64,000 bases of DNA from Nevskia ramosa DSM 11499 (GCF_000420645.1 NZ_ATVI01000007.1:248001-312000); one strand, 5' to 3'. Shown: positions 18,054 through 26,128, counted from the stretch's first letter. The notes: generated by a model not told the origin, from the letters alone. A program made the numbers and translations.

Positions 18054-19271
18054 TCACACCGATCGTGTCGCCATCGCTGGCGTCACCCGCGAAGCCCGAC
18101 GCGCCGGGCCGAGCACGGCAATCTGGCCGAGCAGCCACAGGGTCACGCAGCCGGCCGGCACGTAGTACCAGGGCATCCGCGCGGTTTCGTAGTGCTGGAT
18201 CAGCCAGGCGTTGAAGCCGTAGGCGAGCACCGTTCCGGCCACTAGCCCGAAGCTGGTGATGACGAAATTCTCGGCCAGGAAATGACGCAGGATCGCGCCG
18301 CGCGTGGCGCCCAGCGCCCGTCGCGTGCCGATCTGCTTGGTCCGCTGAGTCACCCAGAAGCTGGCCATGCCGACGATACCGAGTGCAGTGATGATCAGCA
18401 GCGAAGCAATGACCACGCCAAGGATGATCATCATCGCCCGGTCTTCGGCGTAGCCGTCGGCGCGGATCTTTTCGACGCTCTTCGCGTCGCGGACGATGCG
18501 ATTGGGATTCAGCTCGGCCATCTTCGCTTCAGCCAGCTTCATCATCGCGTCGCGCCGGCCAGGCTCGGCACGCAGCACATAGCGGGTGAAGCGGCCATCG
18601 CCAATCATCTCGGGAACCACGGTCGAGTAATCGATGATCCGTTTGTTGTGAATCCAGGGCGATTGCAGCGGATCGACGATGCCGATCACCGTGCTCGGTG
18701 CCGCCTCGGTATCCAGATAGAACGATTTGCCGATCGGATCGACGCCCGGCCACAGCTTTTCGGCCAGCGGCTTGCTGAGGATCACGCCCGGCGGCCAGCC
18801 TTGCGACTGGCGGGTGCGGCTGCCGATTTCATCGGGCCGGAAGTTGCGGCCGGCGACCAGCCGCGCACCGAGCGTGTTCAGGCCGTGCTCGTCGATGAAG
18901 TACATCGCGGTCGGTGCGGTCGGTGTCTTCTGTTCCTTGTTCAGCGAAGCGCCCTGGCTCCAGCCGCCGTCGCTCAGCGGCAGGGAATTGATCGGCGCGG
19001 CGTCGACGATGCCCGGCAAGCCGCGCAGCATCGCGAGGTCTTCGGCCATCGAGGCACGCAGATCGAAATCGGCACCGAAACCGATGCTGCCGATGGTGAA
19101 GGTATCGGCTTCGTTGATGCCGCTCGGCCGCTCCATCAGCGTGGCGCGCTCGCTGATGATGAAGAGGCTGTTGCAGACGATCGCCAGGGTCAGCGCGATC
19201 TGCAGGCCGATCAGCACCAGCGATACCTTGCTGCGCATCAGCGCCGACAGGATGGGACGTAGTTCGAGCAT
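18054..19271 (-). CDS. ABC transporter permease, FtsX/MacB type (second of the operon)
   Basis: 405 aa. MacB topology: one N-terminal membrane helix (VSLVLIGLQIALTLAIVCNS), a large periplasmic domain (about 40-280), and three C-terminal helices with the FtsX-domain pattern (RTKQIGTRRALGATRGAILRHFLAENFVI). It does not transport by itself; MacB-type permeases pass conformational change to the periplasmic adaptor and an outer-membrane channel. It starts 15 bp after the other permease, and the two probably form a heterodimer powered by the ATPase at 20611-21333. Confidence 0.9.
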   Translation of the reverse strand: MLELRPILSALMRSKVSLVLIGLQIALTLAIVCNSLFIISERATLMERPSGINEADTFTIGSIGFGADFDLRASMAEDLAMLRGLPGIVDAAPINSLPLSDGGWSQGASLNKEQKTPTAPTAMYFIDEHGLNTLGARLVAGRNFRPDEIGSRTRQSQGWPPGVILSKPLAEKLWPGVDPIGKSFYLDTEAAPSTVIGIVDPLQSPWIHNKRIIDYSTVVPEMIGDGRFTRYVLRAEPGRRDAMMKLAEAKMAELNPNRIVRDAKSVEKIRADGYAEDRAMMIILGVVIASLLIITALGIVGMASFWVTQRTKQIGTRRALGATRGAILRHFLAENFVITSFGLVAGTVLAYGFNAWLIQHYETARMPWYYVPAGCVTLWLLGQIAVLGPARRASRVTPAMATRSV

Positions 19272-19286
19272 GGCAGCGTCTCCGGG

Positions 19287-20594
19287 CTATTGCGTCTTGA
19301 GCTGGGTGGCCGGCTGCACCTTGCAGGCGCGCCAGGTCGGGAACAGGCCCGCGAGCATCGCCGACGCCACCGACAGCAGTAGCGTGATGGCGATCATCGT
19401 CCAGTCGAGTTGGGCGATGTTCTTGAACTGCGTGTACAGCACTCTCACGCCCATCAATCCAGCCGCGGTGAGCGCGAGCCCGACCAGCCCGCCGCTGATG
19501 CCGACGACACCCGCTTCCACCAGATGCTGCATGAACAATTGCTGGCGGCTGGCACCGAGCGCACGACGCAGACCGATCTCGCCGCTCTTGCGCATGAACT
19601 TCGCCAGCAACAGGCCCACGGTGTTGACCAGGCAGACGGCGAGAAATGCGAAGGCCAGGCCGACCTGGATCTCGACATCGCGCGACACCACTTCCTGCAA
19701 GCTCAGCCACTGGTTGACGTCCGGCAGCAAGGTGGCGACCGGCCGCGGGAAGCGGCCCTGCTTCTTCTGCTCGGTGACATAGGCATCGAGGAAGGACTTG
19801 TAGGCGTCCAGCTTCTCGCGGCTGTCGAGCTGCACCCAGAACTGGGTCCAGATGCATTCCGAGGCCAGGAAGCCTTCCCAACCCGGATCGGAGTTCTTCC
19901 AGCAGTTGTTGTTGCCGGTGGAATCCAGGCGCAGATCGATCGCCGTCGTGAACGGCAGATAGGCGGCTTCGGCATCGGTCAGCGGCCCGTTGGTCACGTC
20001 GTAGAACTTGACCCGCGGCTGCCAGTGCGCCAGCACGCCGACCACCGTGTATTCGACGTTGTTGAAGCGCACCGTGCGGCCGACAGAATCAGCGCCACCG
20101 AACAGCTTTTCGTTGGTTTCCTGGGTGATCACCGTGACCCGCGCGCTGTTGGCGTCCTGCTCGGCATTCCACGGCCCGCCGTACTGGAACGGCGGCTCGA
20201 ACATCGCGAAGAAATCGGCGTAGGTCGCGCGGCCGATCTCCAGATAAGGCTTGACCTCGCGATTCTCGGGCTGAATCGGCAACGCCACCTTGAACATCGC
20301 CGCCTGACGATCAGCCTTGGCCGCAGTCATCAGCGCCTTGGCATCGATGTAGGTCATCTGATCGGGCAAACGACCCTTGTCATCGAAAGCTTCGTTGGCG
20401 TCCCAGTTGTCGACCTGCACGGCGTGCAGGCGATCGCTCTTCCAGGGAATGGGATCGCCGCCCATCAGATAGAACACGGTGAAGCTGGTCATGCTCGCGG
20501 CGATGCCGAGGGCGATGCCGAACACCATCAGCGCAGTCAGCACCGGGTTGCGGCGCAGGCTTTTCAGCCCGAGTTTCAGGTAGTAGCCGAACAT
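19287..20594 (-). CDS. ABC transporter permease, FtsX/MacB type (first of the operon)
   Basis: 435 aa with the same design as its downstream neighbour: N-terminal helix (NPVLTALMVFGIALGIAAS), a long periplasmic MacB_PCD-like domain with a few cysteines (NNNCWKNSDP, ASECIWTQ), and three C-terminal helices with RKSGEIGLRRALGASRQQLF. It lies 16 bp downstream of the ATPase. Two divergent permeases next to one ATPase and one adaptor is common in Xanthomonadales-type MacAB-like systems. Confidence 0.9.
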   Translation of the reverse strand: MFGYYLKLGLKSLRRNPVLTALMVFGIALGIAASMTSFTVFYLMGGDPIPWKSDRLHAVQVDNWDANEAFDDKGRLPDQMTYIDAKALMTAAKADRQAAMFKVALPIQPENREVKPYLEIGRATYADFFAMFEPPFQYGGPWNAEQDANSARVTVITQETNEKLFGGADSVGRTVRFNNVEYTVVGVLAHWQPRVKFYDVTNGPLTDAEAAYLPFTTAIDLRLDSTGNNNCWKNSDPGWEGFLASECIWTQFWVQLDSREKLDAYKSFLDAYVTEQKKQGRFPRPVATLLPDVNQWLSLQEVVSRDVEIQVGLAFAFLAVCLVNTVGLLLAKFMRKSGEIGLRRALGASRQQLFMQHLVEAGVVGISGGLVGLALTAAGLMGVRVLYTQFKNIAQLDWTMIAITLLLSVASAMLAGLFPTWRACKVQPATQLKTQ

Positions 20595-20610
20595 GATCGT
20601 GGTCTCGTCT

Positions 20611-21333
20611 TCAGCCGTGCGCAGCTTGTGCGGCGACTACACCGAGCCCGCGCATCCGCGGTTCGGCATGGATGTCGACCACCTGGCCATCGATCACGTG
20701 AACGTTGCGCTGCGCGCGTGCCGCCAGTTCCGGATCGTGGGTGACCATCAGGATCGTCGCGCCTTCGGAATGGAGTTCCTCCAGCAGCTGCATCACGCCG
20801 CGCGCCATCTGGGTGTCGAGATTGCCGGTCGGTTCATCGGCCAGCAGGATTTTCGGCGAACCGGCCAGCGCCCGGGCAATCGCCACCCGCTGCTGCTGGC
20901 CACCGGACAGCTCCGACGGGTAATGACGGATGCGCGCCGACAGCCCGACCCGCGCCAGCGCGTCCTCGATGCGCCGCTTGCGCTCCGCCGCATTGAAACC
21001 GCGATAGCGCAGCGGCACGTCGACGTTGTCGAACAGGTTGAGATCGGGAATCAGGTTGAAGCCCTGGAAGATGAAGCCGATCTTTTCGTTGCGCAGCTTC
21101 GAGCGCGCTGCGTCGTTCATGCCGCGCACGTCGACGCCATCGAGGAAGTACTCGCCGCCAGTGAATTCCTCGAGCAGGCCGGCGATGTTGAGGAACGTGG
21201 TCTTGCCCGAGCCGCTCGGCCCGGTGACCGCAACGAACTCGCTTTCACGAACGTGGATCGAGAAATCGCGCAGCGCATGCGTTTCGATCAGATGCGTGCG
21301 GTAGACCTTGGACAGGTGGTTCATCTTCAGCAT
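20611..21333 (-). CDS. ABC transporter ATP-binding protein, MacB/LolD type
   Basis: 240 aa from the ATG at 21333 with GGAG 7 nt upstream (an in-frame upstream extension is Arg/Ser-rich and lacks the fold). All ATPase motifs are intact: Walker A GPSGSGKT, Q-loop IFQGFNL, signature LSGGQQQR, Walker B ILLADEPTG and H-loop THDPELA. This sequence type energises FtsX-like permeases (MacB, LolD). It is 28 bp downstream of the adaptor gene. Its intact motifs contrast with the ruined ones of the ABC gene at 57883-59607. Confidence 0.93.
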   Translation of the reverse strand: MLKMNHLSKVYRTHLIETHALRDFSIHVRESEFVAVTGPSGSGKTTFLNIAGLLEEFTGGEYFLDGVDVRGMNDAARSKLRNEKIGFIFQGFNLIPDLNLFDNVDVPLRYRGFNAAERKRRIEDALARVGLSARIRHYPSELSGGQQQRVAIARALAGSPKILLADEPTGNLDTQMARGVMQLLEELHSEGATILMVTHDPELAARAQRNVHVIDGQVVDIHAEPRMRGLGVVAAQAAHG

Positions 21334-21361
21334 GGCTTTGCTCCGTTGTTCAGTTCGGGTG

Positions 21362-22630
21362 TCAGTGCAGGACGACCTGCGCAGCACTCTTGAAATCGTC
21401 CGTCCCGGAAATCACGATCCGGTCGCCAGCGACGAGGCCGGACAGGATTTCGACGCGATTGAGACTGGTGGCGCCGACCTCGATCGGCGTGCGCTCGGCG
21501 ATGTCGCCGCGAATGACATAGGCAACTCGGCCGGCGCCGGAATCGAGGAACGGGCCGCGCTGCACGGTCAGCACGTCCTTGCGCTCATCGAGCAGCACGC
21601 GCGCCGACAACCGCTGGTTCTGGCGCAAACCTTCCGGCGGCGCGCCGCTGAAGCGCACCCGGGCCGAAACCTGGCCGGCGACCACTTCCGGCGATACCGC
21701 GCTCAACTCGCCCGGCCACTGCTTGCCACCACCGCTGATCTGCGCCGGCATGCCCGTCGCCAGATCGCGGGCGAAGCTTTCCGGCACCTTGATTTCCAGT
21801 TCCAGGCGGCTGAGATCGACCACCGTCAGCAGCGGCGTATCGCGTGCCACGCTGGCCCGCTCGGCGATCAGCAACTGGCCGATCTGCCCCGCCACCGGCG
21901 CCTTCAGACTCAACTGCCCGACCTGGCGCGCCAGATCGCCGACCAGCAATTGCTGACGATCACGGGCCAGCTTCTTCGATTCGACATCGAAGCGAATCTG
22001 CTCCGGCTCCATCAGCAGATCTTCCTTGGCACGGCTCAGCGCGAACTCCGCCTTCTCCAAGGCGTCCTCGTTGCGCAGCACCTGCAGCTCCGAATACGCG
22101 CCCTGTTCGTAAGCCTTGCGGCTGCGCTCGACTTCGCGCATCGCCGTCTTTCGATCGACTTCGGCACGGTCCACCGATTCCTGCACGGTCATCTGCTGGC
22201 GCCGCGCCTGCAACCGGGCGCGCTGGAAATCGATATCGAGCGCCGCCAGCTGCGACTGCTCCTGCGCCAGCCGGTTACTGAGCTCCGGGCTGTCGATGAC
22301 CGCGATCACCGCATCCTGCTCGACGCGATCACCGGCCTGCGCCCGCAATTGCACGATGCCAGCGGCCGGCGCGTACAAGGTCGGACTGACCGCTGCGACG
22401 ATGCGGCCTTCGGCAGCGATATCGCGAACGAAATCGCCGCGCTCGACCGTCGCCACATTCAGCCGCGCCAGGCTGGCCGTGGCTTCCGCGGTCAGCAGAC
22501 GACGCGCCGCCGGCAGCGCCAACGCCAGCACGATCAGCAACAGCGCAGCGCCCGCCAGCCACGGCGCACGCCGCCGCCAGACCGGTGCTGCGGCGATCAC
22601 GCGATCCTGGCCTGTGGTTTCACGAAACAT
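21362..22630 (-). CDS. Periplasmic adaptor (HlyD/MacA-like) of an ABC efflux pump
   Basis: 422 aa from the ATG at 22630, which has GGAG 5 nt upstream. N-terminal membrane anchor (WLAGAALLLIVLALALPAA), then the adaptor architecture: barrel-sandwich half (LYAPAAGIVQLRAQAGDRVE), a long coiled-coil hairpin (about 100-200), second half (LKAPVAGQIGQLLIAERASV), then beta-barrel and membrane-proximal domains. Adaptors of this family link inner-membrane ABC pumps to TolC. First gene of the operon to 18054; a perfect inverted repeat (22640-22661) lies in its leader. Confidence 0.9.
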   Translation of the reverse strand: MFRETTGQDRVIAAAPVWRRRAPWLAGAALLLIVLALALPAARRLLTAEATASLARLNVATVERGDFVRDIAAEGRIVAAVSPTLYAPAAGIVQLRAQAGDRVEQDAVIAVIDSPELSNRLAQEQSQLAALDIDFQRARLQARRQQMTVQESVDRAEVDRKTAMREVERSRKAYEQGAYSELQVLRNEDALEKAEFALSRAKEDLLMEPEQIRFDVESKKLARDRQQLLVGDLARQVGQLSLKAPVAGQIGQLLIAERASVARDTPLLTVVDLSRLELEIKVPESFARDLATGMPAQISGGGKQWPGELSAVSPEVVAGQVSARVRFSGAPPEGLRQNQRLSARVLLDERKDVLTVQRGPFLDSGAGRVAYVIRGDIAERTPIEVGATSLNRVEILSGLVAGDRIVISGTDDFKSAAQVVLH

Positions 22631-22639
22631 GCGGTCTCC

Positions 22640-22661
22640 ATCACCGTGCAAGGACGGTGAT
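22640..22661. repeat. 8-bp perfect inverted repeat just upstream of the efflux operon
   Basis: ATCACCGT (22640-22647) and ACGGTGAT (22654-22661) flank a 6-bp centre. It ends 9 bp before the adaptor start and overlaps its ribosome-binding sequence. It could be an operator or an RNA hairpin that hides the site. A second small GC hairpin (GGGGCG/CGCCCC) lies at about 22684-22699. Confidence 0.5.
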
Positions 22662-22714
22662 CGTTGAAAGGAATTCGATAGCGAGGGGCGCTGACGCCCC
22701 GTTGGTGAAGGGCG

Positions 22715-23029
22715 TTAAACCCAGATCATCGCGTCGCCCGGCCGGCGCTTGACCAGCCGCAGATTGCAACCGGACTTCGGCGCCATGCCGTACTTCGGCG
22801 CGGCCTCAGGCAAGGCGTCACCGGCACTGCGCCGGCAAGGCACGCCGGGATGTGGAACTTCTGCACCGCCGACGCGAATTTCCGGTCTGGCATCCGACCG
22901 CCTCACCGCCGTGGCCGACGCAGCAACCGCGTCGATCTTGCCGCTGAGAATCATCCGGCTACCCACCGCCGTCAGCGCCGGCAAGCTCAAACCCAGACCC
23001 AGCACCATCACCCCGATCCGCTTGTGCAT
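22715..23029 (-). CDS. Small secreted hypothetical protein
   Basis: 104 aa, not recognised. It opens with a clear signal peptide (MHKRIGVMVLGLGLSLPALT) and has GGGAG 7 nt before the ATG. The mature part is short, basic and contains two cysteines (GVPCRRS, KSGCNLRL) that could form a disulfide. It ends with RRPGDAMIWV. The opposite strand is also open, but only this frame has both a signal peptide and a ribosome site. It lies upstream of the efflux operon on the same strand, with 84 bp between. Confidence 0.55.
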   Translation of the reverse strand: MHKRIGVMVLGLGLSLPALTAVGSRMILSGKIDAVAASATAVRRSDARPEIRVGGAEVPHPGVPCRRSAGDALPEAAPKYGMAPKSGCNLRLVKRRPGDAMIWV

Positions 23030-23374
23030 CGCGACTCTCCCGTTCCGATTGCAGGCTAGTTAGCGCAAACGCCGTGCCGGCCTGGATAACGGGCCTATTG
23101 CCCTGTTTTCATTGATTAAAGTGCATTGTCGAGCACTCGACGAAAGTGTCCGCGGACAGACACCGGACAGTGTCTGCGAGTGAGACGGACAGCAATACCG
23201 TCCGGGCATGTCCTCGCGACGGGATTCAGCATCCATCGCTACTGTCCGCACGAGCACGGAATACACCGGAATTCGGCATCGACAAGGCGCTGAAAGCGGG
23301 CCGGGATCGAGGCTTGCTCTCGCGTTTAGTCGACCAGCCCTTCCACAGCTCTCCCGGACCCGGAGCTCGCAGAA
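23030..23374. other. Intergenic region rich in inverted repeats
   Basis: 345 bp between two small secreted-protein genes pointing away from each other. It holds four consecutive inverted repeats between 23128 and 23202 and five copies of the hexamer CGGACA/TGTCCG between 23147 and 23248 (listed separately). The rest shows no gene I would support. Confidence 0.6.
23128..23248. repeat. Cluster of four inverted repeats and five CGGACA hexamers
   Basis: Dyads: GTCGAG-CA-CTCGAC (23128-23141); TGTCCGCGGACA, a perfect 12-bp palindrome (23147-23158); CAGACAC-CGGACA-GTGTCTG (23157-23176); GACGG...CCGTC (23184-23202). The hexamer TGTCCG/CGGACA recurs at 23147, 23153, 23164, 23186 and 23243. The density suggests multiple binding sites for one regulator, or a set of small hairpins in RNA. 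Confidence 0.6.
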
Positions 23375-23800
23375 ATGACCTACCAGATCGCAGTCTCGAA
23401 GCTGAACATCCAACACCAGATCCTCGCTGCCCTGCTCGTTCTGGCCATCGCTCCCGCCGAAGCACGCGAACTGCCGAAGCCGCATGCGCCGAAAGCCGGG
23501 AACAACATCACAGTTCACGCAAGCTCGATGCTGGAAGGAATCAAATCTCTGAAACCCTGGGGAAAATCCGCAAACAGCGTCATTGCCACCCCGGCCACCG
23601 AGCAACGCTCCCTGCATCGAACGCTGACCGCAGAATCACCGTCCAACACCGACGAACTCACCGTCTCCCCCAAAGCCCAACCGATCGTCTGGAACGTCGA
23701 CTACCCCACCCCCGGCAAACTCAAGCTCGGCCACTGGAAGTTCGGGCAGTCCAAAGGGATCGGCTTGATGGCAAGTTTTCCACTCAGTGGAAAGCGGTGA
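23375..23800 (+). CDS. Secreted hypothetical protein
   Basis: 141 aa, not recognised. The N-terminus has a hydrophobic stretch (ILAALLVLAIAPAEA) that looks like a signal peptide ending at an AxA site. The rest is basic and low in hydrophobic residues, with several Pro and no Cys. A GGAG lies 10 nt before the ATG, a little far. A frame on the opposite strand is also open, but has no signal or ribosome site. A lineage-specific exported protein is plausible. Confidence 0.5.
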   Translation: MTYQIAVSKLNIQHQILAALLVLAIAPAEARELPKPHAPKAGNNITVHASSMLEGIKSLKPWGKSANSVIATPATEQRSLHRTLTAESPSNTDELTVSPKAQPIVWNVDYPTPGKLKLGHWKFGQSKGIGLMASFPLSGKR

Positions 23801-23828
23801 TTTCTTAAACTGCCATCACTAAGTCCGT

Positions 23829-23909
23829 TGTCATACCGGCGAAAGCCGGTATCCAGAGCACCACGCGCGAACTCCCCGACTCTGGATTCCGGCTTTCGCC
23901 GGACTGACA
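23829..23909. repeat. REP-like intergenic inverted repeat
   Basis: Two roughly 30-bp arms (23829-23858 and 23880-23909) are imperfect reverse complements around a 21-bp centre. Each arm carries the core CCGGCGAAAGCCGG (or its near-complement), itself a small hairpin. Elements with this core are dispersed intergenic repeats in many proteobacteria. Expect other copies elsewhere in the genome; none other is in this window. Confidence 0.7.
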
Positions 23910-24024
23910 TTTCGGCCGTTGACGCGGCTTCCGCTTGAGCTTTTGACGGTCTTCCCCTTACGCAGCGCCGAGCATCGCAGGACATGGCGGAACAGGCCCC
24001 GCAGGGGGCGAGGCAGGAGCCGAA

Positions 24025-24062
24025 GCCTTTTTGCCGCGCCAAGGATAGCGCGTCAAAAAGCC
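24025..24062. repeat. Long imperfect hairpin
   Basis: The left arm 24025-24039 (begins GCCTTTTTG) pairs with the right arm 24048-24062 (ends CAAAAAGCC) at 13 of 15 positions with an 8-nt loop. A T-run is inside the left arm and an A-run inside the right. It could be part of a dispersed repeat rather than a terminator. Confidence 0.45.
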
Positions 24063-24411
24063 CCGACGTGGCCGAGAAGCGCAGGGTGAAGATTCGCGCT
24101 TTGCGAGCACTGCTCGCTGCGAATCTGAACGCCCGGCCGCGATGTTGGGCCGGGCCGGGGGTCGATCAGAAGGACTTGCGATCCGACGCAGCGCCGGGGC
24201 GCCACTCTCCTCGGGCGTCAGGGAAAGTTACCCGCGCGAAAGCGCGGAATAGTTCGGTGAAATCAGCAAGCAAATACAACAGATCGAGCAAGTCCGAAAG
24301 CACATCAAATGAACCGCATCAAATCCGTCGAGATGCGCGATGAAGCTGCTTTTCCCCACATACTCGGGCTACTTGTTACTCGTAGGCCAATTACTTTGCT
24401 TCTTCTCTGAC

Positions 24412-25149
24412 TTATGGCTTCCGCATCAGGAATCGGTCCTGATTATTAACTACCCATGCCCAGCCCTTTGGGGTGAAGTAATACGCCGAATAGGGGTCGC
24501 CATTTTCATCCGTGAATTTTTCGTACACCAGAAATTCCTTGTCAATTAGTGCACGAAGGGCAATTGTAGTGGCTATCTTAGTAAATCCACTTCGATCCAT
24601 ATCTCGCTTAATTTGGTAAGTCGTGGCGTAATCATGAGGATGTTCTAGGTTCTCTGCTACCGACGCGATAGCAACTATTTCGTGCTGACTCAGCCCATCG
24701 ATCTGGACAAGGCGGGCCATTTCAGACACTTTTGGCAACGATTCTTCACGGTGTAAAAACGCTTTCAGCTTATTAGTAATTGATTTTTTTAGTTCTTCAA
24801 AATCGCGCGGGGCCTCCGACGTGTACTTGATGATCGATCGGTGTTGAACATCGAATGGAAACTTCGTTGTTCTTTCATTGGAACAGACAAGTACGACATT
24901 CTTACCTGCGGAATAAGCGAAACCCAGTTCGAACCACACATTTGGATTATCCAAAGTGATATCAGCCAAGCAAATTCGCGCGTCTCGAATTCCGTTTTCG
25001 ATATCCTCAATAGGTATAGCAACCTGAGGATCCTGATCTACTCGGTATGCTTCGAGGCCCGCTTCTGCGATGGCAATAGCGAATACATCCTCGTATCTTT
25101 TGTCGAAGACTCCACCATCAAACGGCTGCATAACGAAGCATTTATCCAT
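24412..25149 (-). CDS. TIR/nucleoside-2-deoxyribosyltransferase-like protein with C-terminal winged helix
   Basis: 245 aa from the ATG at 25149 (GGGA 5-6 nt upstream; an earlier in-frame TTG is possible). The N-terminal domain (1-135) has the pattern of small Rossmann-like nucleotide-processing domains: CFVMQPF (4-10), IENGIRDARICLADIT (50-65), then NPNVWFELGFAYSAGK (68-83) with the conserved Glu74. Related domains include nucleoside deoxyribosyltransferases and TIR-like NAD+/nucleotide-cleaving effectors. The C-terminal part (about 150-245) resembles a winged helix (YATTYQIKRDMDRSGFTKIA ... LIDKEFLVYEKFTDENG). It is AT-rich beside its neighbours: 24841-24900 has 23 G/C in 60. Horizontal gain is likely; a defence or signalling role is inference. 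Confidence 0.75.
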   Translation of the reverse strand: MDKCFVMQPFDGGVFDKRYEDVFAIAIAEAGLEAYRVDQDPQVAIPIEDIENGIRDARICLADITLDNPNVWFELGFAYSAGKNVVLVCSNERTTKFPFDVQHRSIIKYTSEAPRDFEELKKSITNKLKAFLHREESLPKVSEMARLVQIDGLSQHEIVAIASVAENLEHPHDYATTYQIKRDMDRSGFTKIATTIALRALIDKEFLVYEKFTDENGDPYSAYYFTPKGWAWVVNNQDRFLMRKP

Positions 25150-25234
25150 ATATATCCCGAGCAAAATTAACGCTGGAAAGGCAAAACAGCTTGGAGGCTC
25201 AATCAGTTTTTTCGCTTAGCACAGCAAGGCGCCC

Positions 25235-26065
25235 TCACCCTCCCTGCACATTCGCCAACCAAGCCACCCCCTCAAACCACTTGCCATAAAGCGCGTCATA
25301 ACTCCCATCATTCCGAATCTGATCCTGGAAATGATCCAGCCAGTTCAGAAAATCCGGATCGCCCTTGCGCACCGCCCAGCCCAGCGGCTCCTTGGTGAAC
25401 GGCTCCTTCAGATGGACCAGTGAGTCCTTGAACTGCGCGATGTAGACGACATTGAACGGCAGGTCATAAACGAAGGCATCGGCGCGGCCATTGCGTACTT
25501 CCAGCGCGGCATCGGCTTCGGTCTCGAAGGTCTTCAGCTTGGCCTTGCCGAGGAAGCGCTTGGCCGCAATGTCGCCAGTGGTGCCGAGCTTGGTGGCGAT
25601 CACGTATTTCGGATCGTTGAGATCCTTGACCGACTTCACCGTGTCCGCGTGCTTCTTTGCCAGCAGGATGGTCTGGCCGATGGTGATGTAGGGCCGCGCG
25701 AAGTTCACCTGCAGGTTTCGCTCCGGCGTGATGGTCATGCCGGACATCAGGATGTCGAATTTGTCGGTGAGCAGCGCCGGGATGATGCCGTCCCACTGAG
25801 TGTTGACGAAGCTGACCTTGACGCCCATGTAGCGCGCCATCAGCTTGGCCAGATCGACATCGAAGCCGATGATCTCGCCGCGCTTGTCGCGCATCTCGAA
25901 CGGCAGGTAGCCGGCTTCCAGGCCGACTCTCAGTTCGCCGCGCTTGATGATCTGGTTGAGGGTCGATTTCTCCCAGAGCGCCTGATCGGCGGCTGTCGCC
26001 GCGGGCGCGCCGAACAGACCGAGCAGCAAGGTGAACAGAGGAGCAAGCAGCAGGGCGTGGCGCAT
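25235..26065 (-). CDS. Family 3 periplasmic substrate-binding protein (amino-acid type)
   Basis: 276 aa. Signal peptide (MRHALLLAPLFTLLLGLFGA, cut near AATAAD). It has the family-3 binding fold: RGELRVGLEAGYLPFEMRDK, GFDVDLAKLMARYMG, MSGMTITPERNLQVNFARPY and the late EPLGWAVRKGDPDFLNWLD. It binds a polar amino acid or similar ligand, normally for an ABC importer; no permease or ATPase gene is adjacent, so it is an orphan here. It is single in its transcription unit. Confidence 0.9.
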   Translation of the reverse strand: MRHALLLAPLFTLLLGLFGAPAATAADQALWEKSTLNQIIKRGELRVGLEAGYLPFEMRDKRGEIIGFDVDLAKLMARYMGVKVSFVNTQWDGIIPALLTDKFDILMSGMTITPERNLQVNFARPYITIGQTILLAKKHADTVKSVKDLNDPKYVIATKLGTTGDIAAKRFLGKAKLKTFETEADAALEVRNGRADAFVYDLPFNVVYIAQFKDSLVHLKEPFTKEPLGWAVRKGDPDFLNWLDHFQDQIRNDGSYDALYGKWFEGVAWLANVQGG

Positions 26066-26128
26066 CGGCGGGGTGTCGGTTTCGGGCTCGATTCGAGCTT
26101 ACATCGACCGCCGTCCGGGCCGCCGCAA

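Larger units (their letters stand above)
23801..24411. other. Repeat-rich stretch without a supported gene
   Basis: 611 bp. It contains the REP-like inverted repeat (23829-23909), a long hairpin (24025-24039 with 24048-24062, 13 of 15 pairs) and a GAAA-tetraloop hairpin CCGCGC-GAAA-GCGCGG (24232-24247). A 119-codon open frame at 23984-24343 has a low-complexity, Arg/Lys/Ser-rich product and lacks family resemblance, so I do not call it. The base composition changes to AT-richer near 24300, at the approach to the TIR/NDT-like gene. Confidence 0.5.

Noticed and set aside
16759-18165. 468-codon plus-strand frame antisense to the DUF885 gene
   Set aside because: Shadow of the DUF885 gene; no signal, motif or ribosome site.
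23060-23617. 185-codon minus-strand frame across the dyad cluster
   Set aside because: Cys/Arg-rich product with no signal or ribosome site, running through the dyad cluster and antisense to the better-supported secreted protein at 23375.
23984-24343. 119-codon frame in the repeat-rich region
   Set aside because: Ser/Lys/Arg-rich product crossing two hairpins; no domain, no ribosome site.
24340-24549. Short plus-strand frame with a hydrophobic N-terminus
   Set aside because: Overlaps the 3' end of the TIR/NDT-like gene on the opposite strand; no ribosome site.
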